This document shows positions 1 to 12,221 of a DNA stretch of 64,000 bases, one piece after another. The DNA is from Sesamum alatum (lineage: Eukaryota > Streptophyta > Magnoliopsida > Lamiales > Pedaliaceae): NCBI GenBank assembly GCA_034509735.1, contig JACGWO010000013.1, positions 12,048,136-12,112,135 on the forward strand, written 5' to 3'. Position numbers and translations under genes: made by a program. The notes beneath the pieces were generated by a model. The model saw only the letters and a list, made by a program, of their open reading frames with translations, searched no databases and was not told where the DNA came from. Every line of letters starts with the position of its first letter. Position 1 is the stretch's first letter.

Positions 1-888
1 CGACTGTAGGTTCTTCACCATTACCAATGCACAATAGAAAATTGGAAAAGCTCTGATCATTATATGCTCGAACGTTGTCTGCCAAGTGAAGAACCTTAAT
101 GCTGGACCATAAATGCGACTCCACAATGCTTGCTTTGACAACTTGTGACCTTGTGCCTCCGACAACAATAGGTACAACTTGACGAAAATCACCTTCTAAT
201 ATCATAATCTTGCCACCAAATGGCAAATCAACCCCAAACATTTCCCTTAAAGTTCGTTCCACAGTTTCAATTGCCTTTCTATCTGCCATGGGTGCCTCAT
301 CCCAAATGATTGCTGATGCTCGATCTAATAGTTGACATAATTCAGATTGTTTGCTGAAAGTACACCTAGAGCTTGAATCCAACTTAATTGGTATTTTAAG
401 TTTAGAATGTGTTGTTCTACCACTCGGTAGTTGGATTGCTGCAATGCCTGATGTTGCAATGGTTGCAATTATGAACCCAGCATTGCGCAAACATGCAAGT
501 AACACTCGATATAGGAATGTTTTGCTAGTACCACCAGGACCATCAATGTAAAATATCTCACTCTCTGTTCTCATAATCGCACGCTTGATGGTATTAAATG
601 CCTGCAAGTGACCTGGATTAAGTTTTCCGACAGCATTAAGATCATCGAGTAGGATGGGTATGCTTAGTTCATCTTCTATTAGACTGGAGATGCTGTTCAA
701 ATCTTGATAGTCTTCAGCAATCTGAGGTAAGTCAAACTCTATAAAACTCTTCTTATGCTGCAGAAGTATACTGTTTATGTTATTTAGAAGCCTATTCAAA
801 ATTAAGACATTATTCGTGGAACTTGAAGATGGATAATCCTCAATCATGTAAGGATAATTTTCTTCCCACAATCGTCTTACCCCAGTTG
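1..888 (-). CDS. Helitron-type Pif1-like DNA helicase, partial
   Basis: The minus strand is open for the full 296 codons from 888 to the window edge. The translation matches the helicase half of a plant Helitron Rep-helicase protein, which unwinds DNA during rolling-circle transposition. Visible motifs in order are a P-loop GPGGTSKT (RC around 525-550), the ATSGIAA..LPSGRTTHSKLKIPI block, the Walker B-like IIWDEAPM (around 290-310), GDFRQ, and LADNVRA followed by FLLCIGNGEE near the window start. The P-loop has Ser where Gly is usual (GTGKT), which may weaken ATP binding. The start is missing because a Gypsy LTR begins at 889, and the C-terminus lies outside the window. A host PIF1 gene is the alternative, but the ATSGIAA..GRT.HS and RIGNG-type blocks are typical of Helitrons. 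Probably non-functional because it is cut. Confidence 0.8.
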
Positions 889-3048
889 TGTAGCACCCCC
901 TACAACACTACACTTTAATACCACTAATTATAATACATCTTCCATAATTAACCTGTTTTACAAGAAATTTATACTAACCAATAAATCTCAAAATACAATT
1001 TTCAATAAAAAATCGAATATCCCTGTAGTTACGTAGCTAGTGATCTCAAACCAAGATGTTATTGCTGACCCACCTAATAAGACTAGCAACACGGTTTATG
1101 ATACAATTCAGCTAGTCACTATGACTTATATCCTGAAAAAAGTTGGCAAGGGATGAACTGCCTACTCAATAAGTATAGCTAATAAGCCAATATACATGCA
1201 TACACACATGCCATGCCACAAACCAATGGATATTTGGTATATATATATATATAATCATAACAAAGCTATAAAGTAATCAATACCACAATCATGCATCAAT
1301 CCACAACACAATATCTGAGCTCAGATTGATATTCTTAGGGCCCAACCTACTCTAATTGGAGTACATCAGTCAATAGTTCTACCGGCTATCATCATCTTAA
1401 TCAATGTCATGTCATATACAACACAGGATACCCGTGAAATGTGATACTCCCACACTATTTGAGTGGGTAGCAATATCAACACAGGACATCACAACGAACA
1501 TGGCATCCCCACACCACCCCAGTGAGTAGCTATCAACACAGGATATTCCCCGCTTCCCGGAATACCGCGGTACCCTATGCGCCATGGTACCTAGCTTATA
1601 TTCATTTTTCTCATATCACATCTTCATCAATCACATCATCATAAACCATTGACTATGTCCCTCAACTAAGTAAGTCATCTCGTTATCTTAATTTAACGAT
1701 ATACTCATAATTGACTTCTTCATTCATTCCACTTCATGCAACAATAGAATATAACATAACAATCATCTGTCAATCTTTACATAAATAGTCGCAAATAAAC
1801 ACATAATGACAACTTCATAGAATAACACGTAGTCTATAAGCATTTACAAAGACCAGTCGTGTTTACAACAAACAAGTATACCCATATATACTTATATATA
1901 TAGATCGAGGTAACTATACTTACCTCTATCTCAAAACGATTATGCTAGTAGAATGAGCTGACTAATCTTCTACTTTATCCCCGTGTCTTATAATAGGTTA
2001 TAATCAATATATCGAAAATATCGTAAGTTCCGAATGAAATTACTAAATAATATTCGTATAATTTTCGCTGATCTTTTAATATTTCATTTATATTGAAATT
2101 CAAACCTCTATTCCTTTTTCGTCTAAATAACTAGACACTATAAACTTCCCCGGTAATTATTTTATTTATCAATGAACTCATAAGCATTTATTTTATCAAA
2201 CCCCTCATATTTTATATCTATCGTTCTCTATAACATCCCTAAATGAAATTATTACAAAACTCATATTCCTTTTTAATATATACAATATTTCTCAAATATA
2301 ATTTTCTAATATTTCCCAAGCATAATTTTTTACTATTCCTATTAATTTCTATGAATTCTTCACTATTATAATAATTATATATCCGATCAATTTGAGTAAT
2401 CCATTATAACAACTACTAAATCTAATAGGTTAAATAAATTTAATTTATTGGCTATAATATTCCAGTCCAATTAAATATATACCCAAACACTAATTTGTAT
2501 AAAAGCTCAACTTCATTAAATTTTTGGGTTAAATATTAAATCAGATAATACAAATCATATTTAATAAATGCACTGATCAAATAATATAATTATATAAATT
2601 AATTAAGAATTTTGAATATTAATTTCTTACTTCATTGAAAACACGCAGAAGGCAAGAACCGATATAGGTATGTGTTAAAGTCTTGTTTTCTTTTTGTCTA
2701 AATGCCTATTAATCCTTCATTTGTACACATGCTAATGATGACCACTTTTCTTACAAGGACTTGACAGGTGGTCCATATCCCACCAAACCATCCTCATCCA
2801 CTTTAATTAGTATAGTGTGTATATGTATATGTATGTATATAATAACTTTGTTAAAATTATCAGTTGGTCCTCTAACTTTTAATTCTATATCATTTAACCC
2901 CAAATATTTTGTAAAGCTTCAATTTAGTCCCGTGAAATTTTAATATATTCAAATTTTAACCTATAACATATTTATAAGTATATTTTATATTTTCTTAGTA
3001 AGTGCCAATTAGCCCCTCAATTAGACATAAAAGTCTATGGATGTCACT
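889..3048 (-). repeat. LTR (3' LTR in element sense) of Gypsy G2
   Basis: About 2.16 kb. It starts TGTAGCACC and ends near GTCACT, where G1 has GTCACA, followed by the same polypurine region (TCTCCTCCTAATAAAAATTTCG on the plus strand, with small changes). It shares blocks with the long G1 LTR, for example the stretch containing GAAAAAAGTTGGCAAGGGATGA and CTACTCAATAAGTA (about 1,134-1,175 against 31,870-31,910). It carries no credible ORF. A short (TA)n tract lies at about 1,236-1,253. Confidence 0.7.
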
Positions 3049-6000
3049 ATTTTCTCCTCCTAATAAAAATTTCGTCCTCGAAATTTAACTAACTTACCCG
3101 TCTCAGAAAATAAATAAGGGTACGTCTCTCTCATATGCTCCTCAACATCCCGAGTGACTTCTTTTTGAAGAACGAAACTCTACTTTACTTTCAACATTGA
3201 TATCTCTTTGTTTCTCAATCACTTTACACTATTATCCAAGCTTCCTATTGGTTCTTTTACATACATTAATATTTCTGAAATTTTCTGTATTTGGTTCATG
3301 CACAACTTGGCTAGAATCAGATCGGGATTGTCGTAGCATCCAAACCTGGAACACCTCATGTATTTATGATAATTCTATTAGTGATGCTAATCGCTACACT
3401 AGTGTTCCAATTCTTTCCGTAACTTTGTAGCTAATATACCTCGGACATAATTTTCTTATTTACCAAATTCCAAAATTCCTTTCCATGGAGATACCTTTAG
3501 AAAAAATTTCTCACCTATCTCACATTTCAACCTTTTTTGGTGTTTATCAAAGTAATTTTTAATTGTTTTTTCAATCTTATGCTTTCTCCAAATACTTCTT
3601 AACTAGTTATATTTTTTTTTTCCTATCGTTTCTTGCACCAATTTAGGACCTTTAAGTTGTTTCAATTCCTCGGCATCTCAAAATACTAGGCTTGAATATT
3701 TTCTTCCATGTAAAGCTTCATATGGGGACATATGATGCTAGAACGGAAACTATTATTATACGTGAGTTCTATTGGTGATAGGTGATTATCCCAATTGCCC
3801 CTAAACTTTATCAGACAAGCTCTTATCATATCTTCCAGAGTCTGAATCGTCCTTTCTAATTGTCCACCTATCTAAGGATAAAATACTATGTCGAAATGTG
3901 ATTCCCTATCTAATGCCTTTTGTAAAATCTCAAAATATAAAATAAGTCGAGGATCTCTATCAGACACTGTGGAAATAGACACACCATGAAATCCTACAAT
4001 GTATAAAAAGTACAACTAAATTTCACCAAAGTCACCCTATCGTATATGTTAAGCAATGAGTTGATTTTGCCACTCTATCCACAATTACCAAACAACATCA
4101 TGTTTTCTAAATGTTTGTGGCAATCCAATGACAAAATTCATGATGATCTTTTCCTGTTTTCATCCAGGTATAGATAAAGATTGAAGCTTATCTGCTGGTG
4201 GTTGATATTCTAGTCATAACCATCAATATCCTATTTATCACATTAGTTCATTTCCACGTATACACTATGTTTCCAAAGAATCGTTATTATATTTTCAATC
4301 AATATTCATCCCAAACTTTTAGCATCGGCACGACACCATAATTAAGTGACCTATACCAACATGGTCAAGGACAAAATTTCTAAAGTCAGTACTTTAATTG
4401 TAATAAATCACACACTTTTTGGCCGACCCAATAGTGTTCCATATCAATTTAGTATTGAACAACCCAAAAGTCCCAAATTATTCAAGCTTTTGATCCTCTA
4501 TTCTAATATTATGCATTTACATGCTGACAAGTATTTAGTCACAACTCCCACCACATCCTTTCTCATCATCTATCACTAGTAGTAAGGCTTTAAATTTCGA
4601 TAAATTTTAAAGTACCAGGATACCTGATATGGTGTATTGTAGACTTCCTATATGATCTCATCATGTAACCCATCCATATCATGTACACAACTTCGTCCCA
4701 CATTCTCTATCAACACATCTGTCCTTATTAACAATTTGACATTTACCCTAATCTATGTTTTCTAACCTCTGTATGAAGAACGATCCAACTGGATCTTAAT
4801 AATTCCATCACTACTTATTTCTACTACCGATCAAGCTTCATGATATTCTTCCCAACGTATAAAAGCAGCAAATAAGATACATTATCCAAGTGTATTAATA
4901 TAGTCCCAATGTATGAATAATAAAATTATATACAACCAAACTCACTTCATCATTTCCCTCTCATACCTCAAGATTCATCCATGAATAAGAATTCTATTGT
5001 TAGCTCTACACTCAATATTCATTTTTTTTATATCTCATCAATATAAATTCACCCAAATTATCATCTCTAACCCCAAATTTTTCTTGTATATATTAGCATT
5101 ACAAAATTTATTAAGCACTAACCATGTCATTTCATTTATCTAATAGATGCTCCTAGAAGTTTGGATCATCTCTTAAGGCATCCACTCGCGAATCCCAAGA
5201 CATCCATTACAAATTGACCATTACTGTTGGTGGTTACTAATATCTAAACTTTGTCAAACAATCAATACCACACTTATTACACAAACTCCTTTCCACATAT
5301 CAAATATAGTATGTCTCCAAGGTTCCTTATCAACTTGAGAACCAATATTGAACCAAACTTTTAATATTGTCACAACTTAAAGAAAACTACCACAACAAGA
5401 TTAGTAACATAATTTCTCGGCTTAGTACTCCAATTATAGTAAATTATGTATTGATTGATTTCCCAACAATGGTTCCTCACATTTAGCATTGAACAGCTCC
5501 AAAAATCTCAAAACAAATGAAGTTTCTAAACCTCTACTCTGATTCAGTTGTTAACTTACACCTTAAGTTCGGATATCTTATCCAAAATAGTAGATAACTT
5601 AAGTTCCAAAGTTGTTGACAAATAAACGATCAACTGCTAGTTTTACATTTATTAGTCTTATTTCTAATAACAAGGTCACATCATAACTTCCCAAATTAGC
5701 TAAGATAATTGCACTTTCCTACTCAAGGCATCAACTATTACGTTCGCCCTCCGAGGATGATAATAGATAGTAAAATCATATGTATATATCTATATATTAA
5801 CAATTCTATCCATATATTTTGTCTCCAGTTCAACTCTTTTTTGTGTCAAAACATATCTCAAAGTCTTATGATCCAAATAATGCCTAAAATCTTCATTACA
5901 TGTATAATTGTTGCTAATTCCAAATCATGTGTAGATAATTTAACTAGTGGCTCCTTAATTGACGAGATGCTTAAGAAATCACCTTCATATTTTGTACACA

Positions 6001-7270
6001 CCCTAAACCTTATTTCAAAGCATCTATACGTACCACGTATCCACCACTACCAGCATAAAACTAAAATCAGAATTGATCATAATCTTTTCTCTAACTCATC
6101 AAAACTTTGTTAACACTACTCAATCCAGTAAAACACTACCCCTTCCTTAATACCTTTGTCAAAGATCAACACTTACGGAGAACCCTCCACAAATTTCCTA
6201 TAACACCCAACTAGTCTTAAGAAACTTCAAACTTTAGTACATTCTTTGGTATTCTCCATTCCTTAATAGCTTTCACCTTCACAAGGTCAAACCTACCCTA
6301 TCTTCAGGTACCCCACGTCTTAGAAAACTACCTAATTCACCAAAGGTTACACCTATTTAACTTAGTGTATAACTCTTTCTCTTTCAAGATCTAAACTACT
6401 ATTTTCGAATGTCATTCATAATCTTCCCTATTCCTCGAATACTCAAAGATGTCATCTATAATACAACCACAAATTGATCCAAGCTCTCTTGACATTAGTG
6501 TTCGATTCATCAATTTCGAAAACATCAATGCATTCGTTAATCTGAATGGCATCACTAAAACTTATAATGACCATAAGGAGTGTGAAAAGTTGTTTTAGAC
6601 ATCTCATTCTCTACTGTCCTGAATTACCAATAACTAGACCTCAAATCGATCTTTGAAAAGATTGTAGCACCTTTCAACTGGTCTAACAGATCATTAATTC
6701 TCGGTAATGGATATTTATTCTTCACTGTCACTCTATTCAATTGGCGATAATCGATGCACAACCTCACACTACCATCATTCTTTTCCGTAAACAACACTAG
6801 TGCTCCCCATAGTAAAGTACTTGCTAATAAATTCTTTCTCTAATAATTATTCTATTTTACTTTTTAAACTCCTATTCTACTGGAGTTATTCTATATGGCG
6901 AAATTGAAATAGGTACCACCCAAGAAATAGTCTCTATTTTATAAGCGACTTTCCGATGAGGTGGTAACCTAGGTAATTCCTCGAAAAACAAACATCAGGG
7001 AATTCTCTAACTATAGGAAAATTCGATACACCAGGACCAACTATCGTAATATAATGTACATTAACTAAATATACCTCACACCCTTCTTTAATTAAATTAA
7101 AGGTAGCCACAACAAAATCAAACACTTAGGTTGCCTTTCTCCCACAATTACCGTCTTTATCTGCCTAATGACTTTTATAGCCACTTCTTTTATCTAATGT
7201 CAACAATAACATGTTTACGAGATACTCAAATCATTCATAGAATAACGTCTTCTTTCTCTTAATTGGTTAT
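3049..7270 (-). pseudogene. Degenerate Gypsy pol (protease/RT/RNase H/integrase) of G2
   Basis: No frame is open for any useful length, but the nucleotide order follows G1. Segments 3,049-3,430 correspond to the C-terminal part (G1 26,678-27,060), 4,080-4,150 to the integrase core (27,725-27,790), 5,700-5,960 to RNase H, 6,480-6,800 to RT, and 6,934-7,125 to the gag-protease junction. The short minus-strand frame at 6,934-7,125 still reads FNLIKEGCEVYL and VREFPDV, as G1 does. Stops and indels are too many to list, so the copy must be old. The segment between about 4,200 and 5,700 is roughly 1 kb longer than in G1 and contains an internal duplication (see findings). Confidence 0.75.
4195..5545. 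repeat. Diverged internal direct duplication inside G2
   Basis: Two stretches of about 330 bp, roughly 4,195-4,520 and 5,215-5,545, align in the same orientation. Both have a GGTGGTT(G/A)..AT start, a CACATT/CACTTATTA..TTTCCACGTAT/ACATAT block, CCAAACTTTTA(G/A)(C/T)AT, then AATTTCT(A/C).. TTAGTACTTTAATT/CTCCAATT and AGTATTGAACA/AGCATTGAACA. G1 has no such duplication. I aligned these by eye, so the limits are approximate. Confidence 0.45.
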
Positions 7271-8040
7271 TGCATCCTTAACGATCTTTCTATCTCAAAA
7301 ATATATTTTTAACATTGATATGAAAAGATTTATTCTGATTGATGGTATTTTTTTTTTCAAATTTTGCAGTTACTTCAAGATCTCCTCATATTTCAGTTGT
7401 CATTTATAAACATGGCGAGCAACCCGTGTCTTGCTGAATGCTTATGTATTGATTGCAAATTTTTAGTTTTTTGGATTGTTTGATGGGTTGCTTGTATCTT
7501 GTTAAAAAGTTTAACGATTGAACTGATGGGGTTGTTGACATTTTGGTGAACTTAATTTGTGGGTGTTAGTTCGAAAATTGAACTTAATTCTTTTCATCGT
7601 ATTGCTTTTTTTTCTTTTTTTTTTTTGCTTCTTGTGAATATTTTCTTCTTGATTCTTATTTAAATTTTTGAATAACGTATTTCAGATTGTAGAATAGTCC
7701 GTATTTTTTTTTATTTTTATGTTATTTTAGGGAAAAAAATAACCAAACTCGAGCTCGGCTTGTTCGCGAACTTGAGCTCGGCTCGTGATCTACGAGCTCG
7801 AGCTCAGATTTTTGGCCGAGCTCGGCTCGTTTGCACCCCTAGTTGATTATATCAAATTTACTTTTCTATTTTAGTAATTTAGTTAGGCTTATGATGAAAT
7901 TCTCTTGCTTTTGCATGTATTCTAAAGGTACTTCTGGATGGGAAAAGAGAAAATTTGGCATGTGTTTAAATGGGATAGATTTACGTGGAAATTATGGTGA
8001 GGCTTTTGGCATTCTGTTAGTTAAGTGCAAAGTATAACTA
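7271..8040. other. Intergenic AT-rich stretch with no supported gene
   Basis: T-rich sequence with poly-T runs (7,348-7,358, 7,607-7,626). An ATG at 7,412 opens a 22-codon frame (MASNPCLAECLC...), and 7,843-8,037 opens 64 codons. Neither has similarity I recognise or credible exon structure. Apart from the GAGCTCG-rich repeat listed separately I see nothing here. Confidence 0.5.
7745..7843. repeat. GAGCTCG-rich palindromic repeat, possible DNA-transposon end
   Basis: The stretch contains several overlapping AGCTCGAGCT/GAGCTCGGCTCG words, giving extensive self-complementarity. It ends in GTTTGCACCCCTAG, which reads CTAGGGGTGCAAAC on the other strand. Ends starting (C/T)AGGGGTG are common in plant hAT-type non-autonomous elements. 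I could not find a matching opposite end or a target duplication, so only the repeat itself is firm. Confidence 0.35.
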
Positions 8041-8900
8041 TGTATTTTTTAGGTTCTAAAAAAGCCTCAATATTAACATCTTCTTTTTTCCTTCTCTTTG
8101 AAGCCCAAGCACAAAAGAGTTGAGTCACACAAAAGATGGAACTAAATACATAAATAAATCTAGACTAACCAGAGATCAATAAAATAAAAATACTCAAGCT
8201 TTTTAACAAAACAAACATAAAATGGATTCGACAGAGTGCAAATATAAGCGATTGTTATAAATCAACTAAATCTCAATACATTCACATAAAAAAATCTAAA
8301 TAATGATTAATAAACAATAATACAAAATATTAGTCTAATAAAGGGACATAAAGGAGAAAATCGAAGAAGATAAAGATCTTTTCAAATCGGGAACTCAATG
8401 AAATTTCAAAAGAACTTGAAAAAAGCTAGCTTCCCACCAGTGCTTTTGTTGATCAACTTGCACTCAACTGAAAAGGTTGACAAATTAAATAGTGAGACAT
8501 ATTTAAACATTTTATCCAAAAAAAATTTGTGGCATTATGTATTTTTTTAATTAATCACTGAACATAGGATTAAACTGGAAAAATGATGGGATTCAAGTTT
8601 CTACTTAATCAATTTAATTAATTAAATTTCAGTAGCTATATAAATAAGCCCAAAAGAATGCGTAAAGAAAATCAACAACCATAACCACCACAAAGCAAAT
8701 AAGTGTATTTGGTGTAAGGAATTGTTTGCCATCCATCATTATGTTTATTCAAATCTAACACCATATCCTCTAAAATTGACCGACAAAGTGAACACCGATT
8801 CAAGAAAATCCCAGAAGATCTAAACAAAGATCAGGGGTCTTCCACAAACACTAACCCTTTTGCAACTCAAATCCTCACAACCCTAAAGAAAGAGAAAAGA
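8041..8900. other. Intergenic stretch, no supported gene
   Basis: AT-rich sequence with no open frame of note. On the minus strand an ATG near 8,766 opens about 30 codons (MVLDLNKHND...). It lies downstream of the possible splice donor near 8,950, but I do not recognise it. Confidence 0.4.
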
Positions 8901-8924
8901 CAACCAATATTTAACCAAACAGAG

Positions 8925-10451
8925 AGATGAAGAACAACAGAAAAGCCTCACCTGTAGCTCAGAAATGAGGGTATAAAGACAGAAAGTGTGGGGGAATGAA
9001 GTATTTTTCCTTTCTGGGTTGTCTGTGGGGAAGAAGTATAGTCTCCAAGAACTATATGAATCTGTTGTGGTTGGCCGTCGACGTCATTATTTCTACTTTT
9101 TTATTGCATATGTTCTCTCTTACAGTACCATGCTACAGTACATGCAACTACGTTGTACCTACAAAATACATACAAATAACAAAGAAAAAAAAAACACTAC
9201 AAATTTGGCAATTCTTCTGTTTGTACAGCTTCTATATTCTGTCTCACATAAGGATGAAACAAATTTGATAATGCAAAAATTCAAATGAATCTGGTAGTCA
9301 TCTATTTTTACATTCCCCCATGCCAAGACCTATTAAAAATCTATTGAGTGACACTACCTACTCAAAACACTGTAAACTTTAAATCTAATACTGATTTGAT
9401 AATAATTCGGTTGGAATATATATGCAAATATTCACAGTATTCTTCCCACCATTGAATGCTTTGACTATACTAAAATACATAGGCACAACAATAGCCCACT
9501 AAAGAAAATCATTTGCTTGTTGACAAAAGAAGTGTAAAACAGAAAGGATATTGCTATAAATCCAGACAAACAATAAAGAAAACCTTCTTACCCATTCCAT
9601 GCTCACTCTACTCACTAAAATGTCAATATAGAAAATGTACTTTCCATCATTTAAAACTGCACTTTCTGAAATACACTTCAAATGTCAGCGGTTTCTTCAA
9701 AACAGAGGCAATTAATTGCCACTAATCCTTTCGTAAAGTTTGAAACCACCTAAGAACTATTTATGGCATCCAAATACAAAAAATCTCAACTTTTAGGGCT
9801 TTGGATACATCAAACCAAACAATCATCCTCAGAAAAAGGTTACAACACCGAGCAACTTCAAATAATTATCAAATTAGCACAATCAAAAACTATTATCCAA
9901 TGCATAAACTTCAAGCACAAAAACAAAAAAAATCCAACAGAGCACGTAGAGACGATCGCGTACCAGATGAGTTGAGATGCCTTTGAGGAAATTTGAAGTG
10001 TGGGATTCTTTGAAAAAAGAAGTGATGCACACAGCTAAAACTGACTCACATACTGACAAAAACACATAAAACTGAGATCTTAGTGCTACGTTCCCATCCT
10101 CCCGAATCTAAACAAATGAACCCACTTTCCTTCTACCCCAGATAAATACACCATATCATCTAATAGTTCTCAATTTCACATAATGTTGTAAGCCATTATT
10201 TCAAGAATACTTTCCTGTTTTCATTCTATTCAATGCTTTACAAACAAAAGAATGTAACTTTAGATCACACACAAAAAAAAGAATCAGTACAAAAAAGCAA
10301 CCCATAAAATTCAAAATCCCAAAAACCTCCATCTTCCAGCATTAACATAATCAAAAGAACAGTAATAATAACGAAAGAAATCAAAACATATAAGAGAAGA
10401 GGGAGACTTACCGAGAGCGCAAAGAGAAGTCGAATGCTTGGGTTTTGAAAT

Positions 10452-10460
<9 letters not shown>
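8925..10460 (-). other. Possible untranslated exon ends of a minus-strand transcript
   Basis: Three minus-strand sites resemble plant splice donors after C/T-rich leader-like sequence. These are CTACAG|GTGAGG near 8,950, ATCTG|GTACGC near 9,960, and GCTCG|GTAAGT near 10,410. The last is preceded, in minus-strand order, by a CT-rich tract, as in many plant 5' leaders. No long coding exon accompanies them in the window, so this is only a suggestion that a minus-strand host gene starts here. Chance matches are quite possible. Confidence 0.2.
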
Positions 10461-10512
<52 letters not shown>

Positions 10513-10655
10513 GCTGAGGGTTTTAGAATTCCGGCATTAACATAATCAAAAGAACAGTAATAATAACGAAAAAAATCAAAACATATGAGAGAAGAGGGAG
10601 ACTAACCAAGAGCGCAAGAGAGAAGTCGAAGAGATTATACTTGGGTTCTGAAATA
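10339..10655. repeat. Direct duplication of about 118 bp flanking a (GA)n tract
   Basis: About 10,339-10,455 is repeated at about 10,534-10,655 with a few substitutions. Both contain GCATTAACATAATC, the AAAGAACAGTAATAATAACG block and GAGAAGAGGGAGACT. The copies lie 195 bp apart with the (GA)n tract between them. Each holds a candidate minus-strand splice donor: GTAAGT in the first, GTTAGT in the second. Confidence 0.75.
10456..10507. repeat. (GA)26 microsatellite
   Basis: An uninterrupted AG/GA dinucleotide run of about 52 bp. Read on the minus strand it is a CT tract, a sequence often seen in plant promoters and 5' leaders. Confidence 0.95.
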
Positions 10656-10668
10656 AAGAGAGAAATAT

Positions 10669-10682
10669 GGGGGGGGGGGGGG
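10669..10682. repeat. Poly-G run of 14
   Basis: A homopolymer of 14 G follows AAATAT. Its length may be unreliable in the assembly. The overlapping 62- and 84-codon frames on the two strands are not supported as genes. Confidence 0.9.
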
Positions 10683-11552
10683 ATAGAGGATGAGGGTTTT
10701 AGAATGTGTGTTACGTGGGTTGTGGAGAGAGGGGCAAAGAAACGGCTGATGAGAGAAAGAGACGGATTGGAAGGCATTTTTTTTTTTTTTTTGCAGTTTA
10801 ATAAAAAGGTATTTTTGGTAATGTATTAATTTGGTATGAGAACTACCAAAATAGTATAAATTGTCATTTTTTTCCTTTACACATTAATTAATTCATTTTC
10901 TAGAAATAAAAAGATGAATGAATTATCTAAAATATAAAGGGCAAATCTATATCTATACTCTATATAAATGTGTGAATACTTAAGTTGTTTGTTCCCATTG
11001 TGAAAAGACAAATATACCCTCATTTAAATATTATTAAATATTATTTTACAGATTCTGGAATTTCCAAAAATTTAGAATTCTAAATATTCTAAACCTCCCC
11101 ATATAAATTTAGGATAAAAAACCTAAATCGTGAATCATGAATGAATCCAATTGTACAGAATTTTAGTAACCTGCTTCTAATCGTGAATCATGAATGAGCC
11201 CTTACACAGACCTGTCACGCATTAAATTTTAATAACATTCACATAAAATTATATTATAAAATTAATTATAGAAAACTAAAATTCTAAAAGAAAAATATTT
11301 AAGAGTCTTAATTGCTCTAAACTACTTAGAGAATGAATAACATATTCAACTAAAAAATAATTAATATGCCAAATAATATTTCAACACAATTACTTTGCTA
11401 GAAAAAATCTTAATTATATTAAGAAATTTTTAATTTACCATGCATATTAAAATTTAAAATAAACTACACATGAATAATATATAAAATACTAATCTAAACT
11501 TAAGTATTTATATTTATATAATAGTTAATATATATCAAAATTTAATTATAAA

Positions 11553-12221
11553 TTAAAATTGATATATGGATATGATATTATTGAATTAAAATTTCTTGTG
11601 AAATTCAATTATTCAGTGAATCTTTAAGTACTTGATTTTTTTAGTATCAGATAATCATGAATGCTTTACTTTTACATCTATTGATTTTTTATATAAAATA
11701 ATAGAATAAAAGTATCACAACAACAAATGTGACCTAAAAAATTAAGTTGTAACATAATATATTATTGAATAAGAAATAGATTATACCGATCGGTGCATAT
11801 GAAAATAAGATTAGATCGAAGTTAAACTAAAAACATATAGAATTAAAAATTATAATATAAAGGCAAAAAATAAAATTTTATACAATAATATTTCAAAATT
11901 TAGAAGGTAATAGAGCATGTAAATAATACTTTGACAATATTTAAAAGTTGATACTGAAATATAATTAACATTAGGATCTTAAAATACAAAATATTGATAA
12001 TATTGTCCAATTAAATTATATTTTTATAATAATAGTCAATAAAAAATTAGATTGTAATCATTTAGTGTGAATAAATTAAAAAATCAATGACATTCAAAAT
12101 ATAGTAAAAGAAAATATATTACATACACAAGCATAATCTAGCAAAATCAAACAATAGCAAAAGAGACACAATAAAACCTATGAATAAAAATTGATCAATT
12201 TTATTAAAATGGAATTTCTTC
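11553..12221. repeat. AT-rich direct repeat, copy 1
   Basis: It starts at AAATTGATATATGGATA and ends at GGAATTTCTTCTAAAA. It matches copy 2 (13,040-13,561) through CTTGATTTTTTTAGTAT, TTTACTTTTACATCTATTG, ACAATAATATTTCAAAATTTA and CAATAGTCAATAAA. Copy 1 carries about 165 bp (roughly 11,697-11,861) that copy 2 lacks. Confidence 0.65.

Larger units (their letters stand above)
889..7270 (-). mobile_element. G2: old, truncated Ty3/Gypsy element (relative of G1)
   Basis: An LTR and a decayed internal region lie in the same order as in the better preserved element G1 at 25,210-33,588, also with genes on the minus strand. The element begins with TGTAGCACCCCC, like the G1 LTR. Similarity continues through the LTR end, the polypurine tract, the chromodomain-like tail, integrase, RNase H and RT, into the protease region. 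Recognisable similarity fades near 7,260-7,280. The gag region and the other LTR are absent, so no target duplication can be checked. It is inserted in the Helitron helicase frame at 888/889. Confidence 0.8.

Noticed and set aside
7843..8037. 64-codon plus-strand ORF (MIISNLLFYF...)
   Set aside because: No recognised family, no promoter or splice context, AT-rich. I cannot separate it from chance.
8986..9288. 100- and 90-codon overlapping plus-strand ORFs
   Set aside because: Two frames of the same AT-rich stretch, hydrophobic and low-complexity. No homology that I recognise.
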